From Lotus japonicus (Eukaryota; Streptophyta; Magnoliopsida; Fabales; Fabaceae), in assembly GCF_012489685.1 (NCBI RefSeq), contig NC_080044.1, forward strand, positions 75,502,732-75,566,731: a stretch of 64,000 nucleotides of DNA, written 5' to 3'. This document shows, in pieces, positions 12,739 through 23,798 of this stretch (within the stretch, counting starts at the first letter, position 1; every line of letters starts with the position of its first letter). The position numbers and the translations under genes were made by a program. The notes under the pieces were generated by a model. That model did not search any database. It had not been told where the DNA came from and saw only the letters and a program-made list of their open reading frames with translations.

Positions 12739-13312
12739 AATATTGTTGTTTTCCTGTTAGCCGTTTGCTGTTTTTTGCGATTGATGTTGCTGTTGCAGAT
12801 TTCTGCTTTGTTGTTGCTGAAGCTGCTGTTGCTGTTCCTTTGGTCCGGTTTGCTGTTTTGCTGTCTGTTGGTTGATGTTTGGGTTTGCTGGATGCTGTTT
12901 TGCTGATTGTTGTTGCTGCTGTTTCGTCTGGTTGCTGTTTCTATTAGCTGTTTTGATGCTACAGAGATTGGAATATTGTTGTTTTTACTGTACACGAATT
13001 TCCAGTTGCTTTTTGGGCTATTCCTCATGTTTTATAGTTGCGTGGTGGCTTTTCCAAGTTGGTGGTACTCTTTTTCCTTACTGAGTTTTTTCTCCCAATG
13101 GGGTTTTCTCAGTAAGGTTTTAACGAGACTCCTTCTTGGGAACATGTTAGAAGCCATCATGCGGGTTGGTGGTGGGTTTGGTGCACTGTTAAGCACTTGG
13201 TTTTGTCAGGAATCATTCTGTTTCAGATTGTACGTTACTCTTGCCTTGAGTTATTTTGCCTCAAGCATTTTCTTACTAATATTCATTTCGCTTTCATAAA
13301 AAAAATATTGTT
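12739..13312 (+). mobile_element. 5'-truncated LINE tail nested in the Helitron
   Basis: The insert 12748-13303 ends in an A-rich tail (13298-13303) and is flanked by AATATTGTT direct repeats (12739-12747, 13304-13312). It begins with GCTGTT-rich low-complexity sequence, followed by the block around 13065-13130 (CTGAGTTTTTTCTCCCAATG, then GGTTTTAACGAGACT) common in plant retroelement 3' ends. No reverse transcriptase remains. The target duplication lies inside the Helitron, so the LINE inserted after it. Confidence 0.6.
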
Positions 13313-13474
13313 CATGTGTTGACATTGGTAGGTCATACAACGAAGTCTATTTAAAATTTTTACGTTGGTCTATTCACATACATGATTAAATCTACTCTCT
13401 GTTATTTGGTATTCTACAAATATATCTACAAAATAAACTTAATCGCCGTGCAACGCACGGGTGAAAATGACTAG

Positions 13475-15091
13475 TTATTCTTAATATCGTGTTGGTAACA
13501 TGACTTTGATTAAAATTAACCATACATAATTTGCACATATATATCATCATCAATTCATCATCATCTACAATAATAAACTAGCTAGCGCGTAAAAAATACA
13601 ATAAATTAAACTAGCTGATATGATCAGAATCAGATAGAATTTATTAAAATGTATACAAAAAGGTCTTTATTTACATTATTGACTATAACGAAAGAGTTCA
13701 TGAATCATGACAATGATATTTGTACATTACTTTTGTTTTTTTATTACGTGTCTAATTTTATTTTTTTGAAACTATTACGTGTCTAATTTTAATATTTAAA
13801 ATGTTGAGTGAGGCAAATAGCGTATAAAGTGGTATATATAAACGCAAAAATTGATGTGTAACTATCATTTTCATCATGTTTGTTTGGAAGGACAAATCAC
13901 CATTAATTCAAGACATGTCCGGTTAAAGCCGGTTCAGAAAAAGACAAATATTATATTTATTAGTCCCACTCCTAACTTTCAAGTTTCAACCATAAGCTAT
14001 GACATGAACAAACTCAACTCTCAAGTTGTTTGATTATGTTTTTGTTTTGAGATTTTGTAGTTGAGAATATGGGTAAGCCCACGCATTACAATTACAAGTG
14101 AAAAAAAAAACTTAATTGGGATTTTAATTTGGTCCCAAAATTTTTACTTTGTAAAAATTAGGTCTTTCTATTAGATTGACATTCAATTGTTTACAAAAAT
14201 GACGGTTGAGACATTCATTAATTGACGTGGTTCGCCGGTTGTCATAGCAAATAAATGTAATTTACTAATTAAATTATTATTAAAAATTAGTTATTTAAGA
14301 TTTAATTAAGAAATTGTGATTCATCTTCAATGATCATAAAATCCCTTTAATTTACAAAGGTCACACAAAGCCTTAATTTTGCTACTAATGGGGTTTGTTG
14401 GGCCGTACTTCGCTTGCCTCAACTCCCTTACATATATCAACCGCCCCTAGCGCTTTTCCTAAGAGGGGTCCCTAATCTCCTAAGTCCTTTCCCTCGCCTC
14501 TGGCGAGTTCCCTTCTCTTGGGTCTGGTCCGTCCCCGGGCGAGTCCCTCTAGGGGATGGGGGGCTCGCCCAGTTCTATAGTCCTTTAATTAATCTTCATA
14601 TAAATGTAAATACAAATGTTTTACCATACAAAACAGAGATCATCTGCATGCTTAATTTAACATCAACGCCAATATGATTTCATGTATCTCAATATATTAA
14701 TGGTCAATTTTTCTAGAAAGATAACTAAACATATATTAAAAACCATCAAAAGGCAATTAAGTCATTACATCTACGCTCATAAGATGAGATACCTAGGAAG
14801 GAATCTTCTCCACCCACACTGAATTCACGTAAGATAAAACAACAAACAAAATAACGACAATCTCTAAGAATTGAATCTAAATAAGAGGTGTCCTCTGCCT
14901 TCCTCCGCCAACACTGAAACAATTCTAATAGCAGTCTGTTTCAAAGGAAACCTTCTAAAAACCTGATTAAATTAATCGTCAGCCTCATTGCCCATATATC
15001 GAAAGCTTGGAGCTTCTGTGAGAAGAGGAGATGCATAAATGAAGGGATAAGAGGTTACTGCCATCATATCACTTCATCTTCAAATTAAATG
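13475..15091. other. Intergenic DNA, no gene recognised
   Basis: AT-rich sequence with short direct repeats (ATTACGTGTCTAATTTTA twice near 13745-13795). A GC-rich island at about 14440-14580 contains short inverted pieces such as CCCTCTAGGGG and an open frame without recognisable domains. It may be a transposon scrap but cannot be assigned. Confidence 0.5.
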
Positions 15092-15201
15092 AAGAAGTTA
15101 GAGTTGTCGTGTATATCTTGTATTTTTTGGGTGAAGCACCCCTTGTGCTTCTTCTTATTAATATATTTCTTTTGGCCTTTTAAAAAAATTAAGAAGTTAG
15201 A
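15092..15201 (+). mobile_element. Very short 5'-truncated LINE insertion
   Basis: An 88-bp insert (15103-15190) ending TTTTGGCCTTTTAAAAAAAT is flanked by 11-bp direct repeats AAGAAGTTAGA (15092-15102, 15191-15201). The body (CACCCCTTGTGCTTCTTC, TTATTAATATATTTC) resembles the 3' untranslated end of plant LINEs. It is a dead fragment. Confidence 0.55.
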
Positions 15202-17012
15202 ATTTACTATATTAAATTTTGATGTGGAATTAGAGATACATAATTTTAACCTATTAATTTTAACATGGAGCAGCACGTTGAATATTACATAAATAATGAT
15301 TCACCAGAACTCGCTTAATCGCTTTTGAAGCAGAAAGATCGATGCCCCTATTGTGCAAACAGCTTGTCAAGAGCGAGAACTTTGATTTGGGTCAATTGTC
15401 AATAGTCACACACGTACAAAAAGTGTTGTACTAGCTACAAATTAAAATTACAAGTAGCAGCAATGACACTGTATAATAGAATCTCTCTTTAGACCCACGG
15501 CATCACCTCTTTTTTTCTTTTTGACCAAACAGTGATGTCGTTTTATGTCTTGCTTTAATTTTGAGAATTTATTTTTGACCAACCGGGCAATCTATATTTT
15601 TGAACTCGTCAAATAGTCATAAAAATCACCATTTATTAACCTAAACTAGTTCCATGTAATGTGAAAGCAATGATGATATTCAACACACGTGAATTAAGTT
15701 CCTAAGTGATGATATATATTTGTATCATTTGATTATTGAAAAATTATGTGTAAAACCCGATGGTTGATGTAACTAACTATTCATATTAAAAATCTTCTTT
15801 GCAATGTAATGACAAACTCAACGGCGAGGCCCATTGACACAAATGAAATGAATGACGGTACAAATAATTGTTGAAGTGAAGAAAAGTAATGTGGTTGCTA
15901 TAGTGACTCGCATTTAAAAAGGAGAATATTGAAAATTAATTCAACCGTAAATTGAAACCTCACTTTAATATGGTTAAGGTTTTGTATAATGTCTAATTCT
16001 CTTAGTGAATTCTATGTTGGCTCATTAATTGGTACAAGTTCTTTTGCTTCTGACTTCTCTAGCTTTCTAAAATGGATTACTAGTTTCGATGGTAATGACT
16101 ATTAAGAGTTAGCTCATCTATGATATGAATATTTTCGATTCCAATAGATTTGCCTCTCATGGATAATAATTGTTGTGGAAAAAATCGTATATGTTCCTAA
16201 GTTAGCTAGGGTACTGTTTGCGAAATTAATTAAGCTTCCATACAATCTTCTGCACTCATATTCCACAATGTTTCTGTACCCAAAGAAACATTCCACAATG
16301 TTTTCTTCATATATCCTTATACCATAAACCAAAAGAATTAATGAAATCCTTAGACCATAAACCAAAAGAAAAGGTCTTAATCATTGAATTCACCCTTTCT
16401 TTTCTTCTCATTTTTTCTTTGTTCTAATCTTTTTATAGCTAGACCCTTTACATTCTGCCACTGCATGCACCAAATCTAATCTGTGTGGTCGGTCCATGAT
16501 CCTTGTAAGGCAAGTCGGTGACTTGGTCTCATTGATGTGCTTTGGCATTTCTACAATAAAGCAAATAAAATTTTAAATGAATTTTGGAAATATCCAGGAA
16601 GTTGCTTGAAATTATGTTATATATGTTTGACTTGATTAGTCTGATCTGTATATCACAGCCAAAAAAAAGGATCTGGATCACTGGAAATTAAGCTGTTATA
16701 GTGATCATAGATTTATATACACGTATATATACATAACTTCCTTGTATTTTTCCCATTCTGTTTGAGAGTGGAGTTGACAAGTGTTCACTGCAAATATTTA
16801 AGGTCAACAACCAAACAAGTACTTGTCCAACAAGCATTTTTTTGAATTTTTTCCACAACGCGTGCCTCCTGAGTCCTCGGTGTGTGTTTGAGGGGAATTA
16901 ATAAAATTAATGCTTTCAGTGCAGTAGATTAGATATGTAGAAGTCAACCATGATGCTAACTTGCTACTAGTAATTAAATTTGAAACAGTGTAGGAGTACT
17001 ACGAGTCCGAGA
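15202..17012. other. Intergenic DNA, no gene recognised
   Basis: AT-rich sequence. A short open frame on the minus strand near 16114-16365 contains a locally repeated stretch (ACCATAAACCAAAAGAA twice, 16320-16372). No domains, RNA genes or transposon termini were seen. Confidence 0.5.
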
Positions 17013-18123
17013 CACTCAATTGGCTTAATTGCACTTTTGCTCCCTAATCTTTCACATTTGTGCGATTTACCTCCCTCATCTTTAAAATGAGCGAATTCCC
17101 TCCCTCTTCTATTAATATGTGTGATTTAGGCCCTTCCGTTAGTTAGCCGTCCAATTGCTAACGGTGGTTGCTATTTTCACCCTCCTTTTACTAACCACAC
17201 CCCCTTATCAGAAATAAAAATAAAAAAATAAAAAATAAATTAAATAAAATTAATAGAAAATAAAAAAAACTATAAATTAAAAAAAACTGAAAAAATATTT
17301 TTATAAAAATCAAAGAAAAAATAATAAAATAAATGAAATAAGTTAAATACAATTAATAGAAAATGAAAAAATATTTTTATAAAATCAAAGAAAAAACTGA
17401 ATTTTTTTTTATAAAAATCAAAGAAAAAAATGTTTTTATAAAGTCAAAGAAAATAACATATTTTTTTTAATTGAAGATAGAAATTTAAAAATAAAATAAA
17501 AGAAGAATTTGTTTCTATTTGCACCACCTACACTAAATTAAAAATAATTATTATTTTATTTTATTTTTAAATTTCTATCTTCAATTAAAAAAAATATTTT
17601 ATTTTCTTTGAATTTATAAAAACATTTTTTCTTTGATTTTTATAAAAATATTTTTTTCAGCTTTTTTTTTTTATTTTATAAAAATGTTTTTTCATTTTCT
17701 ATTATTTGTATTTAACTTATTTCATTTATTTTATTATTTTTTCTTTGATTTTTATAAAAATATTTTTTTTCAGTTTTTTTTTTTATTTTCTATTAATTGT
17801 ATTTAATTTATTTAATTTATTTCATTTATTTTTTTATTTTTTAGCTTAATTGCACCTTTGCCCCCTGATCTTTCACCTTTGTGCAATTTACCTCCTTTTT
17901 TATTTTTATTTTTATTTTTATTTCTGATATAGGGGTGTGGTTAGTAAAAGGGAGGGTGAAAATAGCAACCGCCGTTAGTAATTGGACGGCTAACTAACGG
18001 AAGGGCCTAAATCGCACATATTAATAGAAGAGGGAGGGAATTCGCTCATTTTAAAGATGAGGGAGGTAAATCGCACAAAGGTGAAAGATCAGGGAGCAAA
18101 AGTGCAATTAAGCCCACTCAATT
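17013..18123. mobile_element. Foldback MULE-type element with about 200-bp inverted repeats
   Basis: The body 17022-18114 (1,093 bp) begins GGCTTAATTGCACTTTTGC and ends with its reverse complement. The inverted repeats run about 200 bp (17022-17225 and 17910-18114) with few mismatches. Perfect 9-bp direct repeats CACTCAATT flank it (17013-17021, 18115-18123). The centre is A/T-rich and itself largely palindromic. A partial third copy of the terminal repeat, in the orientation of the left end, sits at about 17843-17895. There is no transposase gene, so it depends on one in trans. Confidence 0.85.
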
Positions 18124-20199
18124 CTATGTGTGGATTGTGAAATATGTAACTAATGTAAGAGTGGAAGATAACATGCATATATATGCAAATAAAATAAAAT
18201 AAAATCTGCAAAATAACTATTGCTCATTAATTGAAATTGAATTAATCACATAGACTTATCGTCAATTGAATAGATCTAATTATGTCCAAAAAAAAAACGT
18301 GTTGTTGAACACTAATTTGATTATATATATATATATATGTTTAGTTAATGTGAGACATTTCAACGCACCACTCACTTTTAGGAGCCAGATATCTGATTTG
18401 GAGCGTGAAATTTGTATGAATGTATGTGACTCATATGTCGTTGGTGTCATTTTTTTTTTGGTTTTAACCACAAGTATATATTCTCTTTGAGAAAATCTTG
18501 TTAGTCCTGAGTGTGGTGAATGACAAAAGTCTACCTACGGATGCAGCTCCTAAAGATCGAACTCTCAGTCTTAGGAGTTCAAACAACCACTTCTAGCAAC
18601 TGCGACAACACCCATTGAATAGAGTGATCACATATAAAATAAAATAAGATCACATGAATTCAATTATGTACAGCATGAAATGCATGCTCGTTGATTATGT
18701 AAGAATTGCATGAATAATGCAAAAGCAAATTAATTAATTAGAAGCAGGTTTTTATGATTTCGCAAACACCTACAGCTATAAAAAAACCAGGAAGAAATAT
18801 TTCACTTTGCCAGTGGTTGAACTAAATTTATATTAAACCAATTAAACGTTCTTAATTCAATAATTCTCCAATGATATTCGTAGTCATAATTAATGAATGG
18901 CCCGAAAAATCTCGAGTTACATACACCAAATTATGATGGAAGAAAAATTTGCTAATGGTTTTTTGGATCATGAAAAATTTGTTAATGCTAATTATGCTTC
19001 TAATAATTTTGAATGCTATAATTCTTGTTTGTCAACCATATGAATATTAATAAATCAAAGGTTAGAAAAAGACCAAGATGATCAGCTTAGCTGCACGCCT
19101 GCACATTGTTTCGTCTCAATGTTGCAGGCACCATGTGGTTTTGTTTGAGTTCTATCAAGTTGTAATTAACCTAGTGAACTAAAGAACTCTAAAAATTGAT
19201 CGAGCTAGAAATTGAATAATTAATCCTAGTTCCCAAAACGAGATGATTAATTATTTGATAATGTGACTTTTAATCATCTCAAAAACTGTCCAAAAACAGG
19301 ATCTGCTAGCTAGGAAGTGAATTTTTCAAAAGTCAGAAGATAGGATGAACTACAAATAAACAACAAGCTGGCATATATATGATTCATGCACAAACAATTG
19401 AAACAAACCACCAACCAAAGGTACCATCACTATTTCCTTATCGGATAACAATACGCATTAATTAAATTTTCATTATTGCACGAGCTGGATCAACATGCAC
19501 AGCTTGTTAATATAATGACAACTTACTTGTTTCAATTTAAATATTTTTTCTCATACTTCCTACTTCCTTGTAATGGATTCCTTCTGATCATTTTCACCCA
19601 AACATTGGCATTTAGTTTTGCTTCTTGTTTTCATACCTACATTTCACCTATCAAATTTGTCCACATAAAAAGTGACATTCTTATAACTATAAATTAGCAA
19701 AAAAAATGCATTTGAACATTGTAAATAAAAAGTTTCATTTTTATGATTACTAGTAAAAGCAAATTGGATTTCCATAAAACAGACATGTGAAAGGTAGTGT
19801 TTGATGTCTTTCTATCAGCTGCTATGCTTTCATTAACAACATAGAAAATGTCACATTATTTTTCTTCTTATTTTTATGAATTTGTGAAGAATCATATGAG
19901 AATTGAAAATCATAATATCCTCAAATAAGAAGCAAATAAAAACAAGGTAATATTTTATAATTATTAAAGAAAATATGTCAGTTGCAAATGAAATTATTAA
20001 TAAATCAAAAACTAGTATAAAAAAATCCTTTAAAAATAACTAAAAATAAAGAAACAAAGGAATTGCCTGAGGATCTGCATGCAGCATCTCATAAAACATT
20101 ATGCAACCTATTAAAATATAAACAGGGTGGTGGCTATACATTTATTTTGCCTGTGACTATTAATTGCATTTCATGAACATTAATGAACCATGGCTGCAT
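18124..20199. other. Intergenic DNA, no gene recognised
   Basis: AT-rich sequence with TA runs. Short open frames have no recognisable motifs. Nothing supportable found. Confidence 0.5.
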
Positions 20200-20742
20200 A
20201 AGAATCCCTAGACATATGAAGTGTGAATACTAGCTAGCAAAGAAACATGCGAAAGGTACAGAGCCAGCATATGGTACCACGGAAAATCAGATCTGTTAAT
20301 TCTTTTAATAAGTTCCCTTTGGGATGTGGAGCTGGAGCACATGGAAATTACTCCACTGTTTTCTTTTTTAATCAGCAAAATGAGTCCATAGTTAAAATAA
20401 TGAAAGCCAGTTTCTGAGTTTTCCAGCATGGTGGCTGCGTAACATAAGAACTGTACAGCTGACTGCAATGACTCAACTGTCTTCTTATTCGGCCCTTAAC
20501 GTTATGCTGCATGATACACTAATGCACCGACGGTGTAAAGATTTTTTACACGGTCAATGAATCAAATTTTTAGATGGGAAAAAGTTGGTATAAAATCAAT
20601 TGAAAAGCTATACATAACTCTGAAATGTTTATAAAATTCAGCCCTACGTTTTACACATCCAAAAGTACTCAAGCAATCTATTGCAACCTGAAATGCAAAA
20701 AACTAATCATACTAACAATGCAACTTGCCTTCATCGAATCCT

Positions 20743-21414
20743 ATCATACTGTTAAAATCCACACTCGCAAGTGCTTATATTTCTGCTCCTTGTTTTTTGC
20801 ACTCACTTCCAAGTTTTTTGGATAGAAGGATCTTCAAGGCATTAACACCCTCTTGCAAAGCTTCATCAATCTGTCCAACATGAAAGATAAGAGAAGAAGA
20901 AATCACTAAACATGAGCAGGGACGGATCCACCTTATAGCTTATGGGGGCATTTGCCCCCACAATTCTTTTGATGTTTCCTTAATAGTATATGTTGTTTGT
21001 AATATTTGTCTTACAAAAATTTTATTTTTCTACTACTATATGTATAATTTGCCCCCACTACTTATTTTTATGTATGTGTGTATATATATTTCCCCCACAA
21101 CTCAAAATTTCTGGATCCTGAACATGAGAATACAAATGAAACCTTCATTACAGGAGGAACAAGAAGTGCATTAAGCAGTGAACCAAGAACTTACTCATTG
21201 TCTAGCTGGTACATTAAACATTTGAAGCTAAAATGCTTTAGGATCCATTTGCCCAGGAGGCTTCCCAATCCCTAGTAACAAAATAAATTGAAAATAATAA
21301 TCAGTAGTAATCTGAAAAGTAGGGAAAGAACAAAGGGTTTGCAACAAACGTACTTACCAATTCTTAGCCGAGGAAATTCTCTATTTCCTCTGAAGTGATA
21401 GATCACATTGAAGC
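20743..21414 (-). pseudogene. Peptidyl-tRNA hydrolase pseudogene fragment (exons 6-8)
   Basis: Three exon-like blocks on the minus strand correspond to exons 6 (21414-21358), 7 (21271-21195) and 8 (20870 to about 20743) of the PTH gene at 45857-55305. Exon 6 is 57 bp instead of 59, a 2-bp deletion that shifts the frame. Exon 7 has an in-frame TAG (21228-21230) where the intact gene has leucine. The intron between exons 7 and 8 received a hAT MITE. Exons 1-5 are absent, so the fragment cannot make an enzyme. Confidence 0.88.
20909..21128. mobile_element. hAT-type MITE inserted in the PTH pseudogene
   Basis: The body 20917-21120 (204 bp) starts CAGGGACGGATCC and ends GGATCCTG, an imperfect inverted repeat. 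It is flanked by perfect 8-bp repeats AACATGAG (20909-20916, 21121-21128). The paralogous site near 46030 lacks it. Non-coding; the interior has repeated TTTGCCCCCAC motifs. Confidence 0.85.
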
Positions 21415-22595
21415 CTGGTCCAGTGAAAAGCAAGAGTACAGTACAAAATGAGAGGTAGTCCTCGAGACAAGCACTTGATCAGAAAAAATCAGGGCTGAAA
21501 AGATTTCATGAACTCATTTTCCAGCAGAAACTCATTTTGTAAACAATACTATTGAATCACAAAAACCTGCTTGCTAGTTGCTACTCCAAAAAATAATTTT
21601 CCTTTTCGCCCAATATAATTTTCCTTTCCCCTAAAATATTGAAGCAATGAAATATGACAATATATGCCCCCTTGACAAGTGAAAATGTCATTAATAATGT
21701 TGAAGTTATATTTCCACTATGAATTGATAATGAAAACAAAAAAAGAAAGACTCTTTTCAACACAGAATCCTAATAGACTGTTCATTTACAGAAGGAGAAA
21801 GATAGAGCATTCAAAAATTTCCAATCGATGCCTGTATGTGTATTTAGAGAGAAGAGTGCATCTCTCTTCCCTTAATTATGAGGTCAGAGTTTGGTCCTCA
21901 TTTATGAGAGTGAAGCACATTTCATGATTAACGTTTACTATTTAGTGCAAGCGTTTGCAGCAAGAGAATTAATCAGCAGATGATCAATTTTCACATTACA
22001 ACTAAAAAGTGTGTCAATCTTCCTATTTGAGCATTCATGACTACTGATAAGTTTCTACCTAATTGACAATATTTAGAAAGAGGGGAAGGATCCATTCCCA
22101 CCAGTCATCCATCTAGAGCAACAAAATCTAATTTTATATTTTCTTTTCAGATAGGTGACTGGAAGTGGAACCAGGCAATAAGAAGAAAAAAATTGATATT
22201 AATCTAGAATAGAAACTACAATGGTTGTGGAGTGACTTGAGAGTCTTGGCAACTTTTCCTAATTCTCAATTACAAAATGATCCCAAAGATACTCATACTC
22301 TCAATTACAAAATGATCCCAAAGATACTCTCACTAAACTCTGCATAACATCAGCCAGTTAGACCAACAAACCAATGAACCAGAAATCAGATATGTTTTTC
22401 TTTCCAGACAGGAAACAAATTCTTGAAGCAAATATGACTTATACAGTTCAAACGTGAAAAACATACATTGATAAACAAAAAACAAGATCTGAATGAACTT
22501 ATGATATCAGGGACCAAGGTCACAATTCTCAACTAATCCCCAAATTCAAAGCAACAATTATAGTTTTGACTTCTTTATGAATAGTATTTACAAAT

Positions 22596-23005
22596 TGTTA
22601 GAAACCTGAGTGATGAAGCAGGCCTTGATGATAGCGAGGATGTGGGCCTTGATGTGAACAATAAGAAGCCCAAGGTTTGGAGAGTTTACAAGAGGAAGCG
22701 TGGGAAGGTTCTACAAGAGACTGAGCTGGCAGATATTTGAGGAAGAGAATATTAAGTTAGTTATGATATAAGGGGGAGAGAGTAGAGTGAGGAATCATCA
22801 TCATTGATCTTTATTTTCTGTTATAGAGAGAGAACTAGACTCACTAGTGAGAGGGAAGCCGTAGTGCTTTTTGGGGTTGATAATAGCCTTTATCAACACT
22901 TTTTCTATTCTCTGTTATCTCTGCAATTCCTTTTCTGCTAATACAATTGCAGTTTATTCCATTCTTCCCTCTAAGTATCATCTTGTTGTTTCATCTAACC
23001 TAACA
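22596..23005 (+). repeat. 5' LTR of the chromovirus
   Basis: A 410-bp LTR bounded by TGTTAG and CTAACA. The DNA after it (ATTGGTCCGACCTGCC) occupies the primer-binding position but is not the common initiator-methionine tRNA type. The 5' part of the LTR encodes the last codons of the polyprotein in its 3' twin. Confidence 0.92.
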
Positions 23006-23054
23006 ATTGGTCCGACCTGCCGGATCAATACGTCGCGGTAACCAGTGAACGTAG

Positions 23055-23783
23055 ATGCTAACGAGACTCAGAATGGGAGATCGAATTGATGCATTGGAGG
23101 CACAGATGGGGAACGTGACCACCACGTTGCAAGAACTTGCTATACAGCTGCAACAACAGAGCTTGGTTTTAACCGAACTCAGCAAGCAGATAAGCCAGAA
23201 GGGAGCGACTCAGAAAGGTGAGACCTCTGTTGTTGAATCATCGCAGAGCGAGTCTCGTCTTGCTGGTAAGAAGGTAAAACTTCCGGTGTTTGAAGGTGAG
23301 GACCCCGTGGCGTGGATTACGCGCGCAGAAATCTATTTTGACGTGCAAAACACTCCTGATGAGATGCGAGTGAAGCTGTCTCGATTGAGCATGGAAGGTT
23401 CCACAATCCACTGGTTCAATTTGTTGCTGGAAACAGAGGATGACCTTTCCTGGGAGAAATTGAAGAAGGCTTTGATTGCGAGGTATGGAGGAAGGCGACT
23501 GGAGAATCCGTTTGAGGAGTTATCTACACTCCGTCAAACCGGATCGGTGGAGGCTTTTGTGGAAGCATTTGAGCTGCTTTCATCCCAAGTGGGTCGTTTA
23601 CCTGAGGAGCAGTATCTAGGTTACTTCATGAGTGGATTGAAGCAAAAAATCCGACGACGGGTAAGAACCTTGAATCCCCAGAATCGAATGCAGCTGATGA
23701 GGATGGCTAAGGATGTTGAAGATGAGTTGAAGGAGGAAGACGATGACGGAACTCGAAGCTATGGGAAGAATCGCATGGGCTGA
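23055..23783 (+). CDS. Gag of the Ty3/gypsy chromovirus
   Basis: An open frame of 242 codons; the ATG at 23055 or a second in-frame ATG at 23073 could start it. It has an N-terminal coiled-coil-like segment (MGDRIDALEAQMGNVTTTLQ) and a Retrotrans_gag domain (about residues 75-190: FEGEDPVAWITRAEIYFDV to YFMSGLKQKIRRRV). It ends at an in-frame TGA (23781-23783); the same frame reopens at once and carries the zinc knuckle and pol. Gag would build the cytoplasmic particle in which reverse transcription occurs. Whether the TGA is a disabling mutation or a regulated stop is not known; the base after it is G and there is no classic plant readthrough signal. Confidence 0.88.
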   Translation: MLTRLRMGDRIDALEAQMGNVTTTLQELAIQLQQQSLVLTELSKQISQKGATQKGETSVVESSQSESRLAGKKVKLPVFEGEDPVAWITRAEIYFDVQNTPDEMRVKLSRLSMEGSTIHWFNLLLETEDDLSWEKLKKALIARYGGRRLENPFEELSTLRQTGSVEAFVEAFELLSSQVGRLPEEQYLGYFMSGLKQKIRRRVRTLNPQNRMQLMRMAKDVEDELKEEDDDGTRSYGKNRMG

Positions 23784-23798
23784 GTCGAGTCCAGCGGG

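Larger units (their letters stand above)
7785..13474 (+). mobile_element. Decayed Helitron, 5,690 bp, with both termini
   Basis: The 5' end is TCTATATACTTTATAAAAC, directly after an A (7784). The 3' end has the hairpin CCGTGC-AAC-GCACGG (13446-13460), then about ten bases, then CTAG (13471-13474), directly before a T (13475). A TC start, a hairpin before CTRR, insertion between A and T and no target duplication define a Helitron. Inside, in the usual order for plant Helitrons, are an RPA1-like gene (9298-10423) and the helicase half of the Rep-helicase protein (10654-12330), both broken by stops. No Rep (HUH) nuclease domain was seen, so the element cannot move by itself. A LINE tail is nested at 12748-13303, and the first 459 bp are doubled. 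Confidence 0.85.
20200..21873 (-). repeat. Dispersed duplicate of the 3' end of the PTH gene
   Basis: This block matches 45327-46766 in the same orientation, about 25 kb away, covering exons 6-8 of the peptidyl-tRNA hydrolase gene plus flanking DNA. Similarity starts near GAAGTGTGAATACTAGCTAG and stops where a chromovirus remnant begins in the other copy (46767). Both copies carry the same half-MITE (CACCGACGGTGTAAAGA, near 20525 and 45635). Confidence 0.85.

Noticed and set aside
12735..13028. Gln/Asn-rich open frame on the minus strand
   Set aside because: It is the complement of the GCTGTT-rich start of the LINE tail; low complexity, not a gene.
14414..14677. Small GC-rich gene
   Set aside because: No domain, no splice support and no homology I recognise; looks like an old repeat fragment.
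23781..23783. Selenocysteine codon or classic readthrough site
   Set aside because: Flowering plants lack selenocysteine insertion, and the following bases do not match the known CARYYA readthrough context.
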